DNA of 64,000 nt from Gammaproteobacteria bacterium (GCA_016199745.1 JACQFZ010000070.1:62001-126000), one strand, 5' to 3'; numbered from the stretch's first letter, positions 1 through 10,170 are shown. A program made the numbers and translations. Notes: generated from the letters alone by a model not told the origin.

Positions 1-2019
1 TACCAGGATATCGGCGGCAAGACGCTGCCCGTCACGCTCGACCAACAATTGTTCGGCCACTTGCTCGATATCGCCCGGCAATAAAATCGTACCGTGCGGT
101 CCATGTACTCGCAGCACACACGACATGTTGTTCTCTTTTCCGGTCTGTCCATCAATGGGGTTGAGGACGTTGAACTCAACCTCGTCCCAACGCCACTGCT
201 GACCAGCGCGGCACGGCTCGCCGGCGACCGTCGGTGCACCAGTCAACACCTGCGCGACCGGCAATGTCTTTAGTACCGACGACAGGCCGCCGGCATGATC
301 GTTATCGCCGTGGCTCATCAACAAGGTATCGATGTGATCGATCCCATTGGCGCGCAAATACGGCACGATGACCGAACGCCCCGCGTCGGACCGCGGACTC
401 CAGCGGGGACCGGTGTCGTAGAGCAATACGTGCGACTCGGTACGCACCAACGCCGACAGTCCCTGGCCAACGTCGAGCAACGTGAACCACACCTCACCGG
501 CGGCCGGCGTGGCCGGACGAATCAAAAACAATGGCAGCAGCCACACCGCGCCGACGGCACGTCCCGGCCAACCCCGCGGCGCTAACAGCAGCAATACTCC
601 GACAACGGCACAGGCCAGCGTCCAACCGCTGGGACGATGCTGGGTCCATTGACTGTGCTCGATGTTCGCCAGCCAATTCAATACCGGCCAAAGCCATTCC
701 AGCAACGTATCGCCGCCTTGGAACAACAACGCTGCCAACGTATCGGCACCGAAGCCGAGTAACAATGTACCGAACAACGTGAGCGGAACCAGCAACAAGT
801 CGAATACCGGGACCGCCACCAGATTAGCAACCGGTGCAATCAGCGAAATTTGTTGGAACAGCCATAGCGTCAGCGGCACCATACCAACGGCGATCGCCCA
901 TTGCAGAAAGCCCCACTTGCGCCATAACGAGCGAACCGGACCGTCGTCGATCATCACGTAGATGATGACGGCGACGGCAACGTACGACAGCCAAAACCCC
1001 GGCGCCATCACCGCCAGCGGATCGAACAACAGCACCAGCAGCAGCGCCGCCGCCAATAGCTGCGTCAGCGGTACCCGCCGGCGCAGCAACACCGCCGCCA
1101 TCGCTACCGCCAGCATGACCAGCGCGCGTTGCGTCGGAATGACAAAACCCGCGAGCGCCGCGTAAGCACAGGCGGCAACTAAACCGGCAATCGCACCGGC
1201 TAGCGGCGCCGGCAAACGCAGCACCGGCGTACCGGCTAACGACCACAGAAATCGCACCAACATAAACATCAAGCCGGCGACAAAACTGATATGCATGCCG
1301 GAGATCGCCACCAAGTGCAACGTACCGGTGCGACCCAACGTCTGCCACTGCGCATCGTTCACACCGCCGCCGTCGCCATTGGCGAGCGCGACGATCAGCC
1401 CGGCGTTGGCGCGGTTTGGCATCAACGCTTGCATGCGATCGCCGAGTTGCTGGCGCCAACGATCGATGCGATAACGGCCTGTCGCTTCACCTAAGCGCGT
1501 TGGCGCCGGCTGGTTGCGTACATAACCGGTGGCGCGCAGGTGATTGCGAAAGAGATACGCTTCGTAGTCGAAGCCACCGGGATTCTGCAGTCCGTGTGGG
1601 CGTTTCAATCGCACCGTCAACCGCCAACGATCGCCGGCGCGCGGCTGCAGATCGCGATCCGCGCTCAACAGCACCCGATCGGGGACGACAACGGCGGCAT
1701 TATCACTGACAGCATGCACGACATCGAACGCGAAGTGCGTGCCATAAGCGGTCGCACTCGGCAATTCGGCAATGACACCTTCGAGCGTGATATCGCGTCC
1801 TTCGAGCGCGGGCGGTAATTGCTGTTGCAGGACGAGATCGGCGCGCCAACTTACCCAAACGACGCCACCGATGAAGAAGACGAGGATCAACCAACGTGGA
1901 TGCCAAAGCGCGAGCGCAATCGCCGGGATCAGTGCCAAGCTCCAATAGAGCGATGGCAATGCCGCCAGCTGCTGTACGACGAGGATCCCACCCAAGAAAG
2001 CAATCGCCGCTGCGCGCAC
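1..2019 (-). CDS. comEC: ComEC/Rec2 DNA uptake channel protein, C-terminus cut by window edge
   Basis: Inner-membrane channel that moves transforming single-stranded DNA into the cytoplasm. About 673 codons are present; the family is usually 750-800 residues, so the last part lies beyond base 1. The reading frame is open from a GTG at 2019, the first start after an in-frame TAA. Visible in order: hydrophobic N-terminus, DUF4131-like region, the competence-domain hallmark HLVAISGMHI near residue 230, many membrane segments, and a C-terminal metallo-beta-lactamase domain with SHGDNDHAGG and LLPGDIE. It is divergent from the DUF2062 gene. Its presence together with the pilus genes at 38-46 kb fits natural competence (inference). 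The family call is secure; the GTG start is likely but not certain. Confidence 0.93.
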   Translation of the reverse strand, partial: MRAAAIAFLGGILVVQQLAALPSLYWSLALIPAIALALWHPRWLILVFFIGGVVWVSWRADLVLQQQLPPALEGRDITLEGVIAELPSATAYGTHFAFDVVHAVSDNAAVVVPDRVLLSADRDLQPRAGDRWRLTVRLKRPHGLQNPGGFDYEAYLFRNHLRATGYVRNQPAPTRLGEATGRYRIDRWRQQLGDRMQALMPNRANAGLIVALANGDGGGVNDAQWQTLGRTGTLHLVAISGMHISFVAGLMFMLVRFLWSLAGTPVLRLPAPLAGAIAGLVAACAYAALAGFVIPTQRALVMLAVAMAAVLLRRRVPLTQLLAAALLLVLLFDPLAVMAPGFWLSYVAVAVIIYVMIDDGPVRSLWRKWGFLQWAIAVGMVPLTLWLFQQISLIAPVANLVAVPVFDLLLVPLTLFGTLLLGFGADTLAALLFQGGDTLLEWLWPVLNWLANIEHSQWTQHRPSGWTLACAVVGVLLLLAPRGWPGRAVGAVWLLPLFLIRPATPAAGEVWFTLLDVGQGLSALVRTESHVLLYDTGPRWSPRSDAGRSVIVPYLRANGIDHIDTLLMSHGDNDHAGGLSSVLKTLPVAQVLTGAPTVAGEPCRAGQQWRWDEVEFNVLNPIDGQTGKENNMSCVLRVHGPHGTILLPGDIEQVAEQLLVERDGQRLAADILV

Positions 2020-2067
2020 GACGCGGACATATTCCTTTTAGTTGCGGGGACTATACACTAGCGCGTC

Positions 2068-2598
2068 ATGGCCCGACGACTGATTCGCCGCTACCTGCCT
2101 GACATTGATCGGGTCCGCAATCACAAGCACCTGCAGTTTTTCGGTCGCTTGTTGCACGATCCGAATTTATGGCACTTGAATCGTCACTCGGTCGCCTCGG
2201 CATTCGCCATCGGTTTGTTTTGGGCGTTCATACCGATGCCGTTGCAGAGCGTGCCCGCTGCCGCATTTGCGATTCTTTTCCGTGCCAATTTGGCGATTGC
2301 TGTTGCACTCGTGTGGATTACGAATCCGCTAACGCTCGCACCGGTGTTTTATTTTTGCTACACCCTCGGCGCATACTTGCTCAATACGCCACACCAAGAT
2401 ATCGCCATTAGTCCCACTTGGGAGTGGTTGTCCGGCGAATTTTTGCGCGTGTGGCAACCGTTCGTGCTCGGCTCTGTCGTCGTATCGAGCAGCTTGGCAG
2501 TGCTAGGTTATTACGGCATCCACTGGCTGTGGCGCTGGCAGGTAGGTCGCGATTGGGACCGACGGCGGAGTCAGCGCAGTAATTCGCGATTGGATTGA
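2068..2598 (+). CDS. DUF2062 family membrane protein
   Basis: A 176-residue protein of the DUF2062 (COG3216) type, common beside comEC and lolCD in gammaproteobacteria. A basic N-terminal stretch is followed by the family core: a hydrophobic segment AFAIGLFWAFIPMPLQ near residues 45-60, another at 65-110 including WITNPLT, and a third near 128-152. The C-terminus is Arg/Ser-rich. It should sit in the inner membrane; the biochemical role is unknown. The gene ends 9 bases before the convergent lolD stop. The start ATG lies 48 bases from the divergent comEC start. Confidence 0.85.
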   Translation: MARRLIRRYLPDIDRVRNHKHLQFFGRLLHDPNLWHLNRHSVASAFAIGLFWAFIPMPLQSVPAAAFAILFRANLAIAVALVWITNPLTLAPVFYFCYTLGAYLLNTPHQDIAISPTWEWLSGEFLRVWQPFVLGSVVVSSSLAVLGYYGIHWLWRWQVGRDWDRRRSQRSNSRLD

Positions 2599-2607
2599 CG
2601 TGCTTAC

Positions 2608-3309
2608 TTAGTTCGCCCGCAATACTCCATCATCGAGCTTGAGCACCCGGTCCATCTGATTCGCCAGTGTTAGGTCATGGGTCGCGATGATGAAGCTCGT
2701 TTTCAACTCACGGTTGAGCTCCAGCATCAAATCATAAACCGTCTGTGCCGTCTCACGATCGAGATTGCCGGTCGGTTCATCCGCCAATACGCATAGCGGC
2801 TCCGTCACCATGGCACGAGCGATGGCGACGCGCTGGCGTTCACCGCCAGAGAGCTCGGCTGGGCGATGATGTAGACGATCGTCCAAGCCGACGCGCGCCA
2901 ACATGGCGCTCGCCCGGGTAGTTGCCTCGGCCCTCGGTGTCCGCCGAATGAACAGCGGCATAGCGACATTTTCCAACGCGCTGAACTCGGGCAGGAGGTG
3001 ATGAAATTGATAAACGAAGCCGAGCTTCTGATTGCGGAACGCACCACGCGCGGCTTCCGCTAGCGTGCCGATATCCTGACCGTCGACTTCAACTTGACCG
3101 GCAGTGGCGCGGTCGAGACCGCCGAGCACATGCAGCAGCGTGCTCTTGCCTGAGCCGGAAGCGCCGACGACGGCGATTTGCTCGCCGCGCTCGACGCGCA
3201 GGTAAACGCCGCGCAATACGGAAACGTTGAACGCACCCTCGTCATAAATCTTGACGACGCCGGTGGCGCGTAATACGTAGTCTTTTTTGGGAGTTGGTAT
3301 TGTGCTCAT
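2608..3309 (-). CDS. lolD: LolD, ATPase of the lipoprotein-releasing ABC transporter
   Basis: Cytoplasmic ATPase that powers extraction of outer-membrane lipoproteins from the inner membrane by the LolC/E permease and hands them to LolA. Walker [13 protein letters not shown] signature [14 protein letters not shown] and Walker B region [10 protein letters not shown] are intact, and FHHLLPEF matches the LolD Q-loop region. I chose ATG at 3309, which overlaps the lolC stop as ATGA and gives 233 residues, the length of E. coli LolD. An in-frame extension to 3354 reads into lolC sequence and has no family similarity. Confidence 0.95.
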   Translation of the reverse strand: MSTIPTPKKDYVLRATGVVKIYDEGAFNVSVLRGVYLRVERGEQIAVVGASGSGKSTLLHVLGGLDRATAGQVEVDGQDIGTLAEAARGAFRNQKLGFVYQFHHLLPEFSALENVAMPLFIRRTPRAEATTRASAMLARVGLDDRLHHRPAELSGGERQRVAIARAMVTEPLCVLADEPTGNLDRETAQTVYDLMLELNRELKTSFIIATHDLTLANQMDRVLKLDDGVLRAN

Positions 3310-4553
3310 TCGTAACGCAGCGCTTCGGCCGGCTCCACCTTCGACGCACGCCATGCCGGATACAGCGTGGACAGCAACGCCAACACTAACGATGACCCAG
3401 AAATCCAGGCGACATCGACCCAGCGCACCTCGGTCGGAACTTCACTAATAAAGTACAAGTCGGCCGCCAAGAATTTGGTATTGAGGATCCATTCCAGCAA
3501 CTTGACGATGTCGGGTACGTTGAACGCGATCAACAGTCCAACGATTGTGCCGATGAGGGTTCCGCCGATACCGATCAAGCTGCCTTGCACCATGAAGATG
3601 CGCAGCACGCTACCAGGGCTGGCGCCGAGCGTACGCAATATCGCGATATCGGATTTCTTTTCGTTGACAACAACGACCAGCGTCGATACGACGTTGAACA
3701 TGGCGACAGTGACGATCAACAGCAGAATGATAAACATCACCGTTTTTTCCAACTGTAACGCGCGAAACCAGCTGATGTGCTCGTCGGTCCAGCTGCGTGC
3801 GCGATACTCGCCACCCAAATAACCGGTAAGGTCGTCGGCTACCCGCGGCGCTAAATCGAGATTATCGAGCTTCAGCCGCAGGCCACTGACCTGATCGTCG
3901 TATTGATACAGCTTGGCGGCGTCGTCCAAGTGGATCAACACATGGCCGATATCGTATTCGTACATATCGAGCCGGAAAATACCGACGACGGTAAAGCGCT
4001 TAAAGCGCGGCAATAACCCGGCCGGGGTCGCTTGCGCCTGCGGTACTACCAGCGACACTTGCGAACCGAGCGATAAATCCAGTTTCCACGCCAGTGCATT
4101 GCCGATGACGATGCCGTATTCATCCGGCTTCAGCGCGTCGATCGAACCTTCGACCATGTGGTCGGCGATTTCCGATACTCGCCGTTCCTCATCCGGCAGA
4201 ATGCCGCGCACCAGCACGCCATTGATGTTATTGCCGCGTGCGGCCAGCCCCTGCCCCAATATATAAGGCGCGCTGGCGAGCACATGCGGCTGGCCCTTCA
4301 CGCGCTCGACCAACGCCGGCCAGTCGCTTAGGCGGCCGCTGGTTTCGCTGATGGTGGCGTGCGAGATGAAGTTGAGAATGCGGTTGCGAACTTCGTTGCC
4401 GAAGCCATTCATCACCGACAAGATCGTGATCAGCGCGGCGATACCGAGCGTGATACCGACGACGGAGATCGCCGAGATAAAGGAGATCAGACGATGGCGG
4501 CGGCGCGCACGCGTATAGCGCAGACCGATAAGAAATTCGTAGGGGCGGATCAT
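3306..4553 (-). CDS. lolC: LolC/LolE family lipoprotein-releasing permease
   Basis: Inner-membrane permease of the Lol lipoprotein-sorting pathway. The N-terminus [19 protein letters not shown] is the family start, followed by a first membrane helix near residues 25-50. A large periplasmic MacB-like domain follows, then three C-terminal helices (about 270-295, 320-345, 375-400) and a closing motif [18 protein letters not shown] 4553 gives 415 residues; an upstream TTG at 4562 would add three. Only one permease gene is seen, so it may be LolC, LolE or a LolF-type homodimer. It is translationally coupled to lolD. Confidence 0.92.
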   Translation of the reverse strand: MIRPYEFLIGLRYTRARRRHRLISFISAISVVGITLGIAALITILSVMNGFGNEVRNRILNFISHATISETSGRLSDWPALVERVKGQPHVLASAPYILGQGLAARGNNINGVLVRGILPDEERRVSEIADHMVEGSIDALKPDEYGIVIGNALAWKLDLSLGSQVSLVVPQAQATPAGLLPRFKRFTVVGIFRLDMYEYDIGHVLIHLDDAAKLYQYDDQVSGLRLKLDNLDLAPRVADDLTGYLGGEYRARSWTDEHISWFRALQLEKTVMFIILLLIVTVAMFNVVSTLVVVVNEKKSDIAILRTLGASPGSVLRIFMVQGSLIGIGGTLIGTIVGLLIAFNVPDIVKLLEWILNTKFLAADLYFISEVPTEVRWVDVAWISGSSLVLALLSTLYPAWRASKVEPAEALRYE

Positions 4554-4594
4554 GGCGCGCAATTAAACCACATTATGGCGACGACTTAATATAT

Positions 4595-5701
4595 TTATGG
4601 CGCGTCGGTCAGCGTTAGCACGCCGACACCCGAGCGATTTTCCACGGCCGCGTTCAGCGGTTGCGACAATAGCTGCAACTGCTCCACCACTTCGTCTGCT
4701 GCTCGGTCTTTCAAAAACCGCGGCTGGAACACGACTTCAAGATTATTGACATCAACCGGGTACAGCGTGAGCTCGTGCACTCGACCGTGACTCAGCGACA
4801 ATACGGCGATCACGCTGCGGGTCGCCGTCGAACTGTACGAGCCGAACACGAAATTGCCGAGGCTATACAAGATTACACCGTTACGGTAACGCTCAACGCC
4901 TTGCAAGAGATGCGGATGATGACCGATGACGGCAGCCGCACCGGCGTCGATCGCGGCGTGACCGAGCGTGCGCTGATAGGGGCGCAGCTCATTACTACCC
5001 TCCTGTCCCCAATGAAACGACACCAACACGACGTCGGCGCGCTTGTGCGCGGCAGCAACGTCGGCACGCACCTGTTGTTCGTGACCAAAGGCAGTTCCCG
5101 GTTGCGTGCCGGTCGCCCAAAACTCTTCGGGAAACGTCAACGAATACGCGAGCACGGCAACGCGCGTACCGGCGACATCTATGAACGCCGGTTTGCGCGC
5201 GGCATCGAGATCGTGACCGGCACCGGCGGTGTGAATGTTGACGCGTTGCAGCGCGTCGATGGTATCGCGTAATCCATCGGCACCGTAATCGAGCGAATGG
5301 TTGTTGGCGAGCGAAACGACATCGAAACCGGCGCGCGCCAGCGCCGGCGCGACCAGATCGGGCGGCGAACGGAAAACGAATTGCTTGCTGTGCGCACTAC
5401 CACGCGCCGTTAATGGACCTTCGAGATTGCCGAAAGCGATATCGGCACTGCGCAATAAATCACCGACGTACACGAACGGATAGTCGTAACCGAATTGCGC
5501 AAGCTCCACTGTTGCGGTGCCACCCAGCATAAGGTCGCCGACGGCGGCAACGCGAAGCGTAGCGGGCGACGACGCCGGCGCCGGCATGACATTGCGGTTG
5601 GCGCCGTGCGCGCAAGCGGCGGTCAGTAACAACAACACACCGACGGCGATGTAGCGGCGACTACGACCCACCAGAGTCCCGAGGCATCGACACGCTCTCA
5701 T
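4595..5701 (-). CDS. CapA-family metallophosphatase lipoprotein
   Basis: A 368-residue protein of the CapA/PgsA (PGA_cap) family of calcineurin-like enzymes. The N-terminus carries a hydrophobic segment and a lipobox LLTAAC (Cys30), predicting a lipoprotein. Family motifs are clear: AVGDLMLGG, FGNLEGPLT, SLANNHSLDYG, SFHWGQE and IGHHPHLLQG. Bacillus CapA acts in poly-gamma-glutamate export, but no pgsBC genes are near, so that role should not be assumed. Its ATG shares one base with the TAA of dciA (TAATG), implying co-translation. Confidence 0.88.
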   Translation of the reverse strand: MRACRCLGTLVGRSRRYIAVGVLLLLTAACAHGANRNVMPAPASSPATLRVAAVGDLMLGGTATVELAQFGYDYPFVYVGDLLRSADIAFGNLEGPLTARGSAHSKQFVFRSPPDLVAPALARAGFDVVSLANNHSLDYGADGLRDTIDALQRVNIHTAGAGHDLDAARKPAFIDVAGTRVAVLAYSLTFPEEFWATGTQPGTAFGHEQQVRADVAAAHKRADVVLVSFHWGQEGSNELRPYQRTLGHAAIDAGAAAVIGHHPHLLQGVERYRNGVILYSLGNFVFGSYSSTATRSVIAVLSLSHGRVHELTLYPVDVNNLEVVFQPRFLKDRAADEVVEQLQLLSQPLNAAVENRSGVGVLTLTDAP

Positions 5702-6189
5702 TAGCGACCACGCTTAGACGACGGTGATCGCGCCGCCCGATCGGCCAGGCGTTTGAGCGCGGCGCGCAACTCCGGATCGTTGATGCCATCGGCGGTACGA
5801 TCGATTTGGCTAGCGGCAGCAGTCGTCAGCCGACTCGTTCGTGCCGGGGTTCTGGCAGTCCGTGGAATCGCTTGTTCCAGCGGCACAACCCGCACGCGAA
5901 TTTCCACCAGCTCACGCGCCATAGCATCGCGCCGCAGGCTAGTGGCCACGCTAGTCTGCTGTTGACGCAAGCGACTGGCCCACGCGGGCGTATCGACATG
6001 CACGTACAACACACCGGCCTCGTAACGCACTGGATGCGCATGCGAGGCCAGAGGCTCGGGGACATGGGTCTGCCACAAGTGTCGTAATTTCGACGCTACG
6101 TCCGCGTGTCGGCTGAGAGTATTCGCCAATCCGCTAGGAAGGTACGCCCGTAGGCGTTTAAGCCCACTGGAGGGTTTAGTCCCGCTCAT
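5701..6189 (-). CDS. dciA: DciA-like DUF721 protein
   Basis: DUF721 family protein. The founding DciA members help load the replicative helicase DnaB in bacteria lacking DnaC. The DUF721 core spans about residues 35-105, with LRHLWQTHVPEPLASHAHPV, the strand GVLYVHVDTPAWASRL and ELVEIRVRVVP. The C-terminus is Arg-rich and probably disordered. ATG 6189 gives 162 residues; an in-frame TTG at 6204 would add five. A DUF721 gene next to an M23 peptidase gene is a recurring gammaproteobacterial pairing, although here the two are divergent and only 23 bases apart. Confidence 0.8.
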   Translation of the reverse strand: MSGTKPSSGLKRLRAYLPSGLANTLSRHADVASKLRHLWQTHVPEPLASHAHPVRYEAGVLYVHVDTPAWASRLRQQQTSVATSLRRDAMARELVEIRVRVVPLEQAIPRTARTPARTSRLTTAAASQIDRTADGINDPELRAALKRLADRAARSPSSKRGR

Positions 6190-6212
6190 ATGGTCTAGAC
6201 TCAAAAAAGCCT

Positions 6213-7154
6213 ATGAACATTATCGTTATCTCAGAGGGGATCCGAAAGGGAACGATCGCCTCGTTCTCGCATCGCCAGTTCCTTGCGATCGCCTTTGTCG
6301 GCGGTCTGTTGCTGCCGGCGTTGTTGGGCACGGTGATATTTCATATCCATGATTTGATCACACGTAACGCCGATCCCGAAGACCAAATTGTCGCCTACTC
6401 GAAAGAACTTTCGAAGCAATCCCGCGCGCTCGACGCCGCTAAGCGCGAAGCCAGCACTCATCTCAATGCGCTCGCCCGCCGTATGGGCCAACTGCAGGCG
6501 CAAGTGCTGCGACTGAACGCACTCGGCGGTCGCCTCACACGCATGGCCGGATTGGACAATCGCGAATTCAACTTTGAATCGGAAGTCGGTCAAGGCGGCC
6601 CGGAGACTACAACGATCGCGGGTAAGTCGGAAGTGTCGATCAGCTTGGATCGACTAGCGGCCGATATCAGGACCTCCGAAGCCAGACTGCGTGCGCTCGA
6701 AACATTATTGCTCGATCGTCGCTTGAGCGACGCCGTAACGCCTGCTGGCTGGCCGGCCGAAGGCGGTTTCGTCTCGTCTGCCTTCGGCCAGCGTGCCGAC
6801 CCCTTCACCGGTCAGATCGCCTATCACGAAGGCGTCGATATCGCATCGAAGCTCGGCTCGTCGGTACGAGCGATGGCCGACGGCGTCGTCGTCTATGCCG
6901 GCGAACGATCGGGTTACGGTAATGTGGTTGAAATCACCCACGGCGACGGTTTGATTACGCGCTACGCGCACGCCATGACGGTGTTGGTAAAGGTCGGCGA
7001 CAAAGTGCAACGCGGCATGCCGATCGCCCGCGTCGGCTCGTCCGGCCGTTCGACCGGTCCGCACATTCATCTTGAAGTGTTGAAAAATGGGCGGGCGGTG
7101 AACCCGGCGCAGTACTTGCGCCCATCCGCATTTCCGCCGTCGGCTCATTCGTAA
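6213..7154 (+). CDS. M23 family peptidoglycan endopeptidase
   Basis: A membrane-anchored murein endopeptidase, 313 residues. One N-terminal transmembrane helix (about 24-46) is followed by a coiled coil (about 65-120) and a C-terminal LytM/M23 domain from about 180. The zinc site is intact: H205 and D209 in HEGVD, and H284/H286 in HIHLE. It belongs to the group encoded beside dciA and secA in gammaproteobacteria; secA is not visible here. The start ATG has no obvious Shine-Dalgarno sequence. The promoter must lie within dciA because the divergent gap is only 23 bases. Confidence 0.9.
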   Translation: MNIIVISEGIRKGTIASFSHRQFLAIAFVGGLLLPALLGTVIFHIHDLITRNADPEDQIVAYSKELSKQSRALDAAKREASTHLNALARRMGQLQAQVLRLNALGGRLTRMAGLDNREFNFESEVGQGGPETTTIAGKSEVSISLDRLAADIRTSEARLRALETLLLDRRLSDAVTPAGWPAEGGFVSSAFGQRADPFTGQIAYHEGVDIASKLGSSVRAMADGVVVYAGERSGYGNVVEITHGDGLITRYAHAMTVLVKVGDKVQRGMPIARVGSSGRSTGPHIHLEVLKNGRAVNPAQYLRPSAFPPSAHS

Positions 7155-7205
7155 CCCGCCGCTGTAACCTGTCCGATCGTTCGTGAGTCGCGGTACCATG
7201 ACGCG

Positions 7206-7919
7206 ATGAACGAGCTTGCCGCCAACCTCACCCGCATTCGCGAAACCATCGCCGCCGCCGCCCGCGCCGCCGGCCGCCAACCGGGGGAAATCAAACTCAT
7301 CGCCGTCTCGAAGACGCATCCAGCGGAAATTGTTGAAGCGGCGTTACAGCTCGGTCAACGGGTGTTCGGCGAGAACACCGTGCAAGAGGCGTTGACCAAG
7401 ATTTCGCGCATTCGCAACGTTGAATTGGAATGGCATTTCATCGGCTACTTGCAGTCGAACAAAGCGAAATTTATTCCCGATAATTTTTCGTGGTTTCATT
7501 CGCTCGATAGCGTCAAGTTAGGGCAGCGTCTATCGCGCCTGGCCGAAGAAAAAAAGGTTGTGGTCAACACACTCATCGAAGTGAACGTGACCGGCGATCC
7601 CAATAAACACGGCGTCGCCCCGACCCAATTGACACCGCTGCTCGACACGTTATTACAGACGCCCCTCCCCGGCGTTGCTTTACGCGGCCTCATGACGATC
7701 GGCGCACACGGTGTTGTGACCGATCGGACGCGCGCGCCATTCGCGCAATTGCGTGAGCTTCTTAACGAAAGCGCTACTCGCTTTTCGTTGCCGCAGTTCG
7801 ATCAGCTATCGATGGGCATGAGCGGCGACTACCTCGAAGCGATCCGTGAGGGCTCGACAATGGTGCGCATCGGCACGGCGATTTTTGGTGAACGCGATTA
7901 CGATAACGCCGCTGATTAA
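7206..7919 (+). CDS. yggS: YggS/PLPBP pyridoxal phosphate homeostasis protein
   Basis: PLP-binding protein of the YggS/PROSC family that buffers pyridoxal 5'-phosphate and affects amino- and keto-acid balance; no catalytic activity is established. Length is 237 residues, usual for the family. The PLP lysine is K36 in IAVSKTHPA. Other family motifs are FGENTVQEA, WHFIGYLQSNK, GLMTIGAHG, LSMGMSGDY and the end motif STMVRIGTAIFGER. In many gammaproteobacteria it lies near pilT and proC; neither is visible here. Confidence 0.94.
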   Translation: MNELAANLTRIRETIAAAARAAGRQPGEIKLIAVSKTHPAEIVEAALQLGQRVFGENTVQEALTKISRIRNVELEWHFIGYLQSNKAKFIPDNFSWFHSLDSVKLGQRLSRLAEEKKVVVNTLIEVNVTGDPNKHGVAPTQLTPLLDTLLQTPLPGVALRGLMTIGAHGVVTDRTRAPFAQLRELLNESATRFSLPQFDQLSMGMSGDYLEAIREGSTMVRIGTAIFGERDYDNAAD

Positions 7920-8012
7920 GCATCGAGGTCAATGCGGGCTTTAAAAAAAGAATGCTTTCCTTGCCTGGACCAGTCCGGATAATTGCGTTTCGTATCCACG
8001 GAAGGCGTTCTC

Positions 8013-10109
8013 ATGATCGCAAGGAAAATTGCCTGTAGTTTGTCGGCACTAATCGCGTTTACGTTCGGCAACAACGCACAAGCGCAGAAGAAACCCGCAT
8101 TCGTCAAAGCACCGATCCTGCATACAGCGTACGACGGCGATACCGATGATTTGCTGACCGCCGGCCTCGGTAAAACCGGCTTGCAGACGAACACGCCGCC
8201 GGCGTTCGCCGATCCGCTAAAACCCACCGCTGCCGAGTTACGGCGGCGCGCGATCTACAACAACTATCGTGCGTTGGTCGATATCTCCAGCGACGGCGGT
8301 TACGGCGTGTTGTACGGTCCGAATATCGACCGCCACGGAAATCCGACATTGGCCGAAGGAAAAATCGCCGGCGACGAATATCTCGCCTATGTCGACAATT
8401 TACCCGGCACCGATAACGTAACGATGATGGTACAGATTCCGGCCAATTTCGATCCGGCGAATCCATGCATCGTCAGCGCCACCTCCTCCGGCTCGCGCGG
8501 CATCTACGGCGCTATCGCTACCGCCGGCGAATGGGGACTGAAGCGCGGTTGCGTCGTTGCTTACACCGATAAAGGGACCGGCAACGGCGCGCACGACTTG
8601 CAGGAAAATTCGGTCAATCTGATCCGGGGCGAACGCGCTAATGCGACGGTCGCCGGCAAGCGTTCGAATTTTACGGCGCCTATCAGCGACGTTCAGCGCA
8701 GCGCTTATTTAACCGGCAATCCGCACCGCTTCGCGTTCAAACATGCGCATTCGCAACGCAATCCGGAGATGTCATGGGGCTTGCACACCCTACAGGCTAT
8801 CAAGTTCGCGTTTTATGTGTTGAACCAAAAAAACATCGGCGTGTTCACGCCGAAGAACACGCTGGTGATCGCCTCGAGCGTTTCCAACGGCGGTGGCGCC
8901 GCGTTGCGCGCACTCGAACAGGATACCGAAGGTCTGATCGATGGCGTTGCCGTTTCCGAACCCAATGTACAACCCAGCCCGAGCACCGGCGCTTTCAGCA
9001 TTGTTCAGGAAGGTCGAGCGCCGCTGACAAACCATAGTAAGAGCTTGCTCGACTACATCACCCTCGTGAACTTGTATCAGCCATGCGCGGCACTGGCACC
9101 GGCCAACGGCGGTGCGCCACTCAATGGCGTGCCGTCGCCGTTGGCCGGCAATCGCTGCGCATCGCTACGCGAGAAAAATTTACTCAGCAGCGATACGCTC
9201 GAACAACAGGCGGTCGAGGCGCAAAAGATCATCAACGACTATGGCATCTTGCCCGAACAGAACTTGGCGCAACCGGCGCATTATTTCCTGAGCGTGCCGC
9301 AAGGCATCGCTGTTACCTACGCCAATGCCTACGGACGCTTCGACCTCACTGACAACTTATGCGGCTACAGCTTCGCCGCCGCCGATCCGTCGGCCAATCC
9401 GATTCCATTGCCGGCGATCAACGAAGCCGCGCTCTACGGCGATGCCAACGGCATTCCTCCCACCGGCGGTATCAATTTGATCAACAATTTGTCGGTCGAC
9501 GGACCGAAAGAAGACCGGATATCGACGTCGTCGACGACGCAGCGTCAGGATTTGAATATCGACGGCGCCATTTGCCTGCGTAACCTGGCGCTTGGGAGAG
9601 ATATTGTCACAGGCTTGCCGTTGACCGGTTCGTTGCAAGTCAGGTATCAGCGCATCAAGGCCGGCATTGCCCAAGTGCGTGCGAGTGCACGTCTGCGCGG
9701 ACGGCCGGTAATTATCGTCACCGGCCGCGCCGACGCCGTCATCGCACCGAATCATGCCGCGCGTCCGTACTACGCTCTCAACAAATTGCGCGACGGTGCC
9801 AATAGCAAAACGCGCTATTACGAGATCACTAATGCACAGCATTTGGACACGCTGAACGGCGTGCCCGGTTTTAACTCGCGTTTCGTGCCGTTACATCACT
9901 ACTTCAACCAAGCAATGAATTTGCTGTACGACCATCTGACGCAGGACAAACCGTTGCCGCCTAGCCAAGTCGTGCGCACCGTTCCGCGTGGCAACGTCGG
10001 CAATAGCGTACCGCCGATTTCGCCGGCGAACGTCCCGCCGATCGCCGACACGCCGGCAGCCGACGCCGAAATTCGCTTCATCGGCAATCAATTGCACATC
10101 CCGAACTGA
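8013..10109 (+). CDS. Secreted D-(-)-3-hydroxybutyrate oligomer hydrolase
   Basis: Hydrolyses 3-hydroxybutyrate oligomers, a late step in polyhydroxybutyrate breakdown. ATG 8013 follows a GGAAGG Shine-Dalgarno sequence and opens a signal peptide (residues 1-25, AQA then QK), so the enzyme is exported. The product is 698 residues, within the family range. The family segment TDDLLTAGLGKTGL is near residue 40. The probable nucleophile is S291 in a lipase-box-like SVSNGG (289-294). Further conserved blocks are HAHSQRNPE and VTGRADAVIAPNHAARPYY. No PHA synthase or depolymerase is in the window, so substrate may come from outside the cell (inference). An in-frame TTG at 7983 would destroy the signal peptide. 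Confidence 0.88.
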   Translation: MIARKIACSLSALIAFTFGNNAQAQKKPAFVKAPILHTAYDGDTDDLLTAGLGKTGLQTNTPPAFADPLKPTAAELRRRAIYNNYRALVDISSDGGYGVLYGPNIDRHGNPTLAEGKIAGDEYLAYVDNLPGTDNVTMMVQIPANFDPANPCIVSATSSGSRGIYGAIATAGEWGLKRGCVVAYTDKGTGNGAHDLQENSVNLIRGERANATVAGKRSNFTAPISDVQRSAYLTGNPHRFAFKHAHSQRNPEMSWGLHTLQAIKFAFYVLNQKNIGVFTPKNTLVIASSVSNGGGAALRALEQDTEGLIDGVAVSEPNVQPSPSTGAFSIVQEGRAPLTNHSKSLLDYITLVNLYQPCAALAPANGGAPLNGVPSPLAGNRCASLREKNLLSSDTLEQQAVEAQKIINDYGILPEQNLAQPAHYFLSVPQGIAVTYANAYGRFDLTDNLCGYSFAAADPSANPIPLPAINEAALYGDANGIPPTGGINLINNLSVDGPKEDRISTSSTTQRQDLNIDGAICLRNLALGRDIVTGLPLTGSLQVRYQRIKAGIAQVRASARLRGRPVIIVTGRADAVIAPNHAARPYYALNKLRDGANSKTRYYEITNAQHLDTLNGVPGFNSRFVPLHHYFNQAMNLLYDHLTQDKPLPPSQVVRTVPRGNVGNSVPPISPANVPPIADTPAADAEIRFIGNQLHIPN

Positions 10110-10135
10110 TAAACCCGCCGTAAACGTCGTTTTTG

Positions 10136-10170
10136 CGCCGGCTGCTGGTCACACAGATCAGCAGCCGGCG
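10136..10170. terminator. Strong hairpin downstream of the oligomer hydrolase gene
   Basis: A perfect 12-bp inverted repeat (CGCCGGCTGCTG at 10136-10147, CAGCAGCCGGCG at 10159-10170) with an 11-base loop lies 27 bases after the hydrolase stop. No T-tract follows on the plus strand, so it may act as an RNA-stabilising or rho-assisted 3' structure rather than a textbook intrinsic terminator. Confidence 0.5.

Noticed and set aside
824-1459. A 211-codon minus-strand frame inside the first 2 kb
   Set aside because: It is Arg/Ala/Gly-rich shadow coding in another frame of comEC, which carries the recognisable competence motifs.
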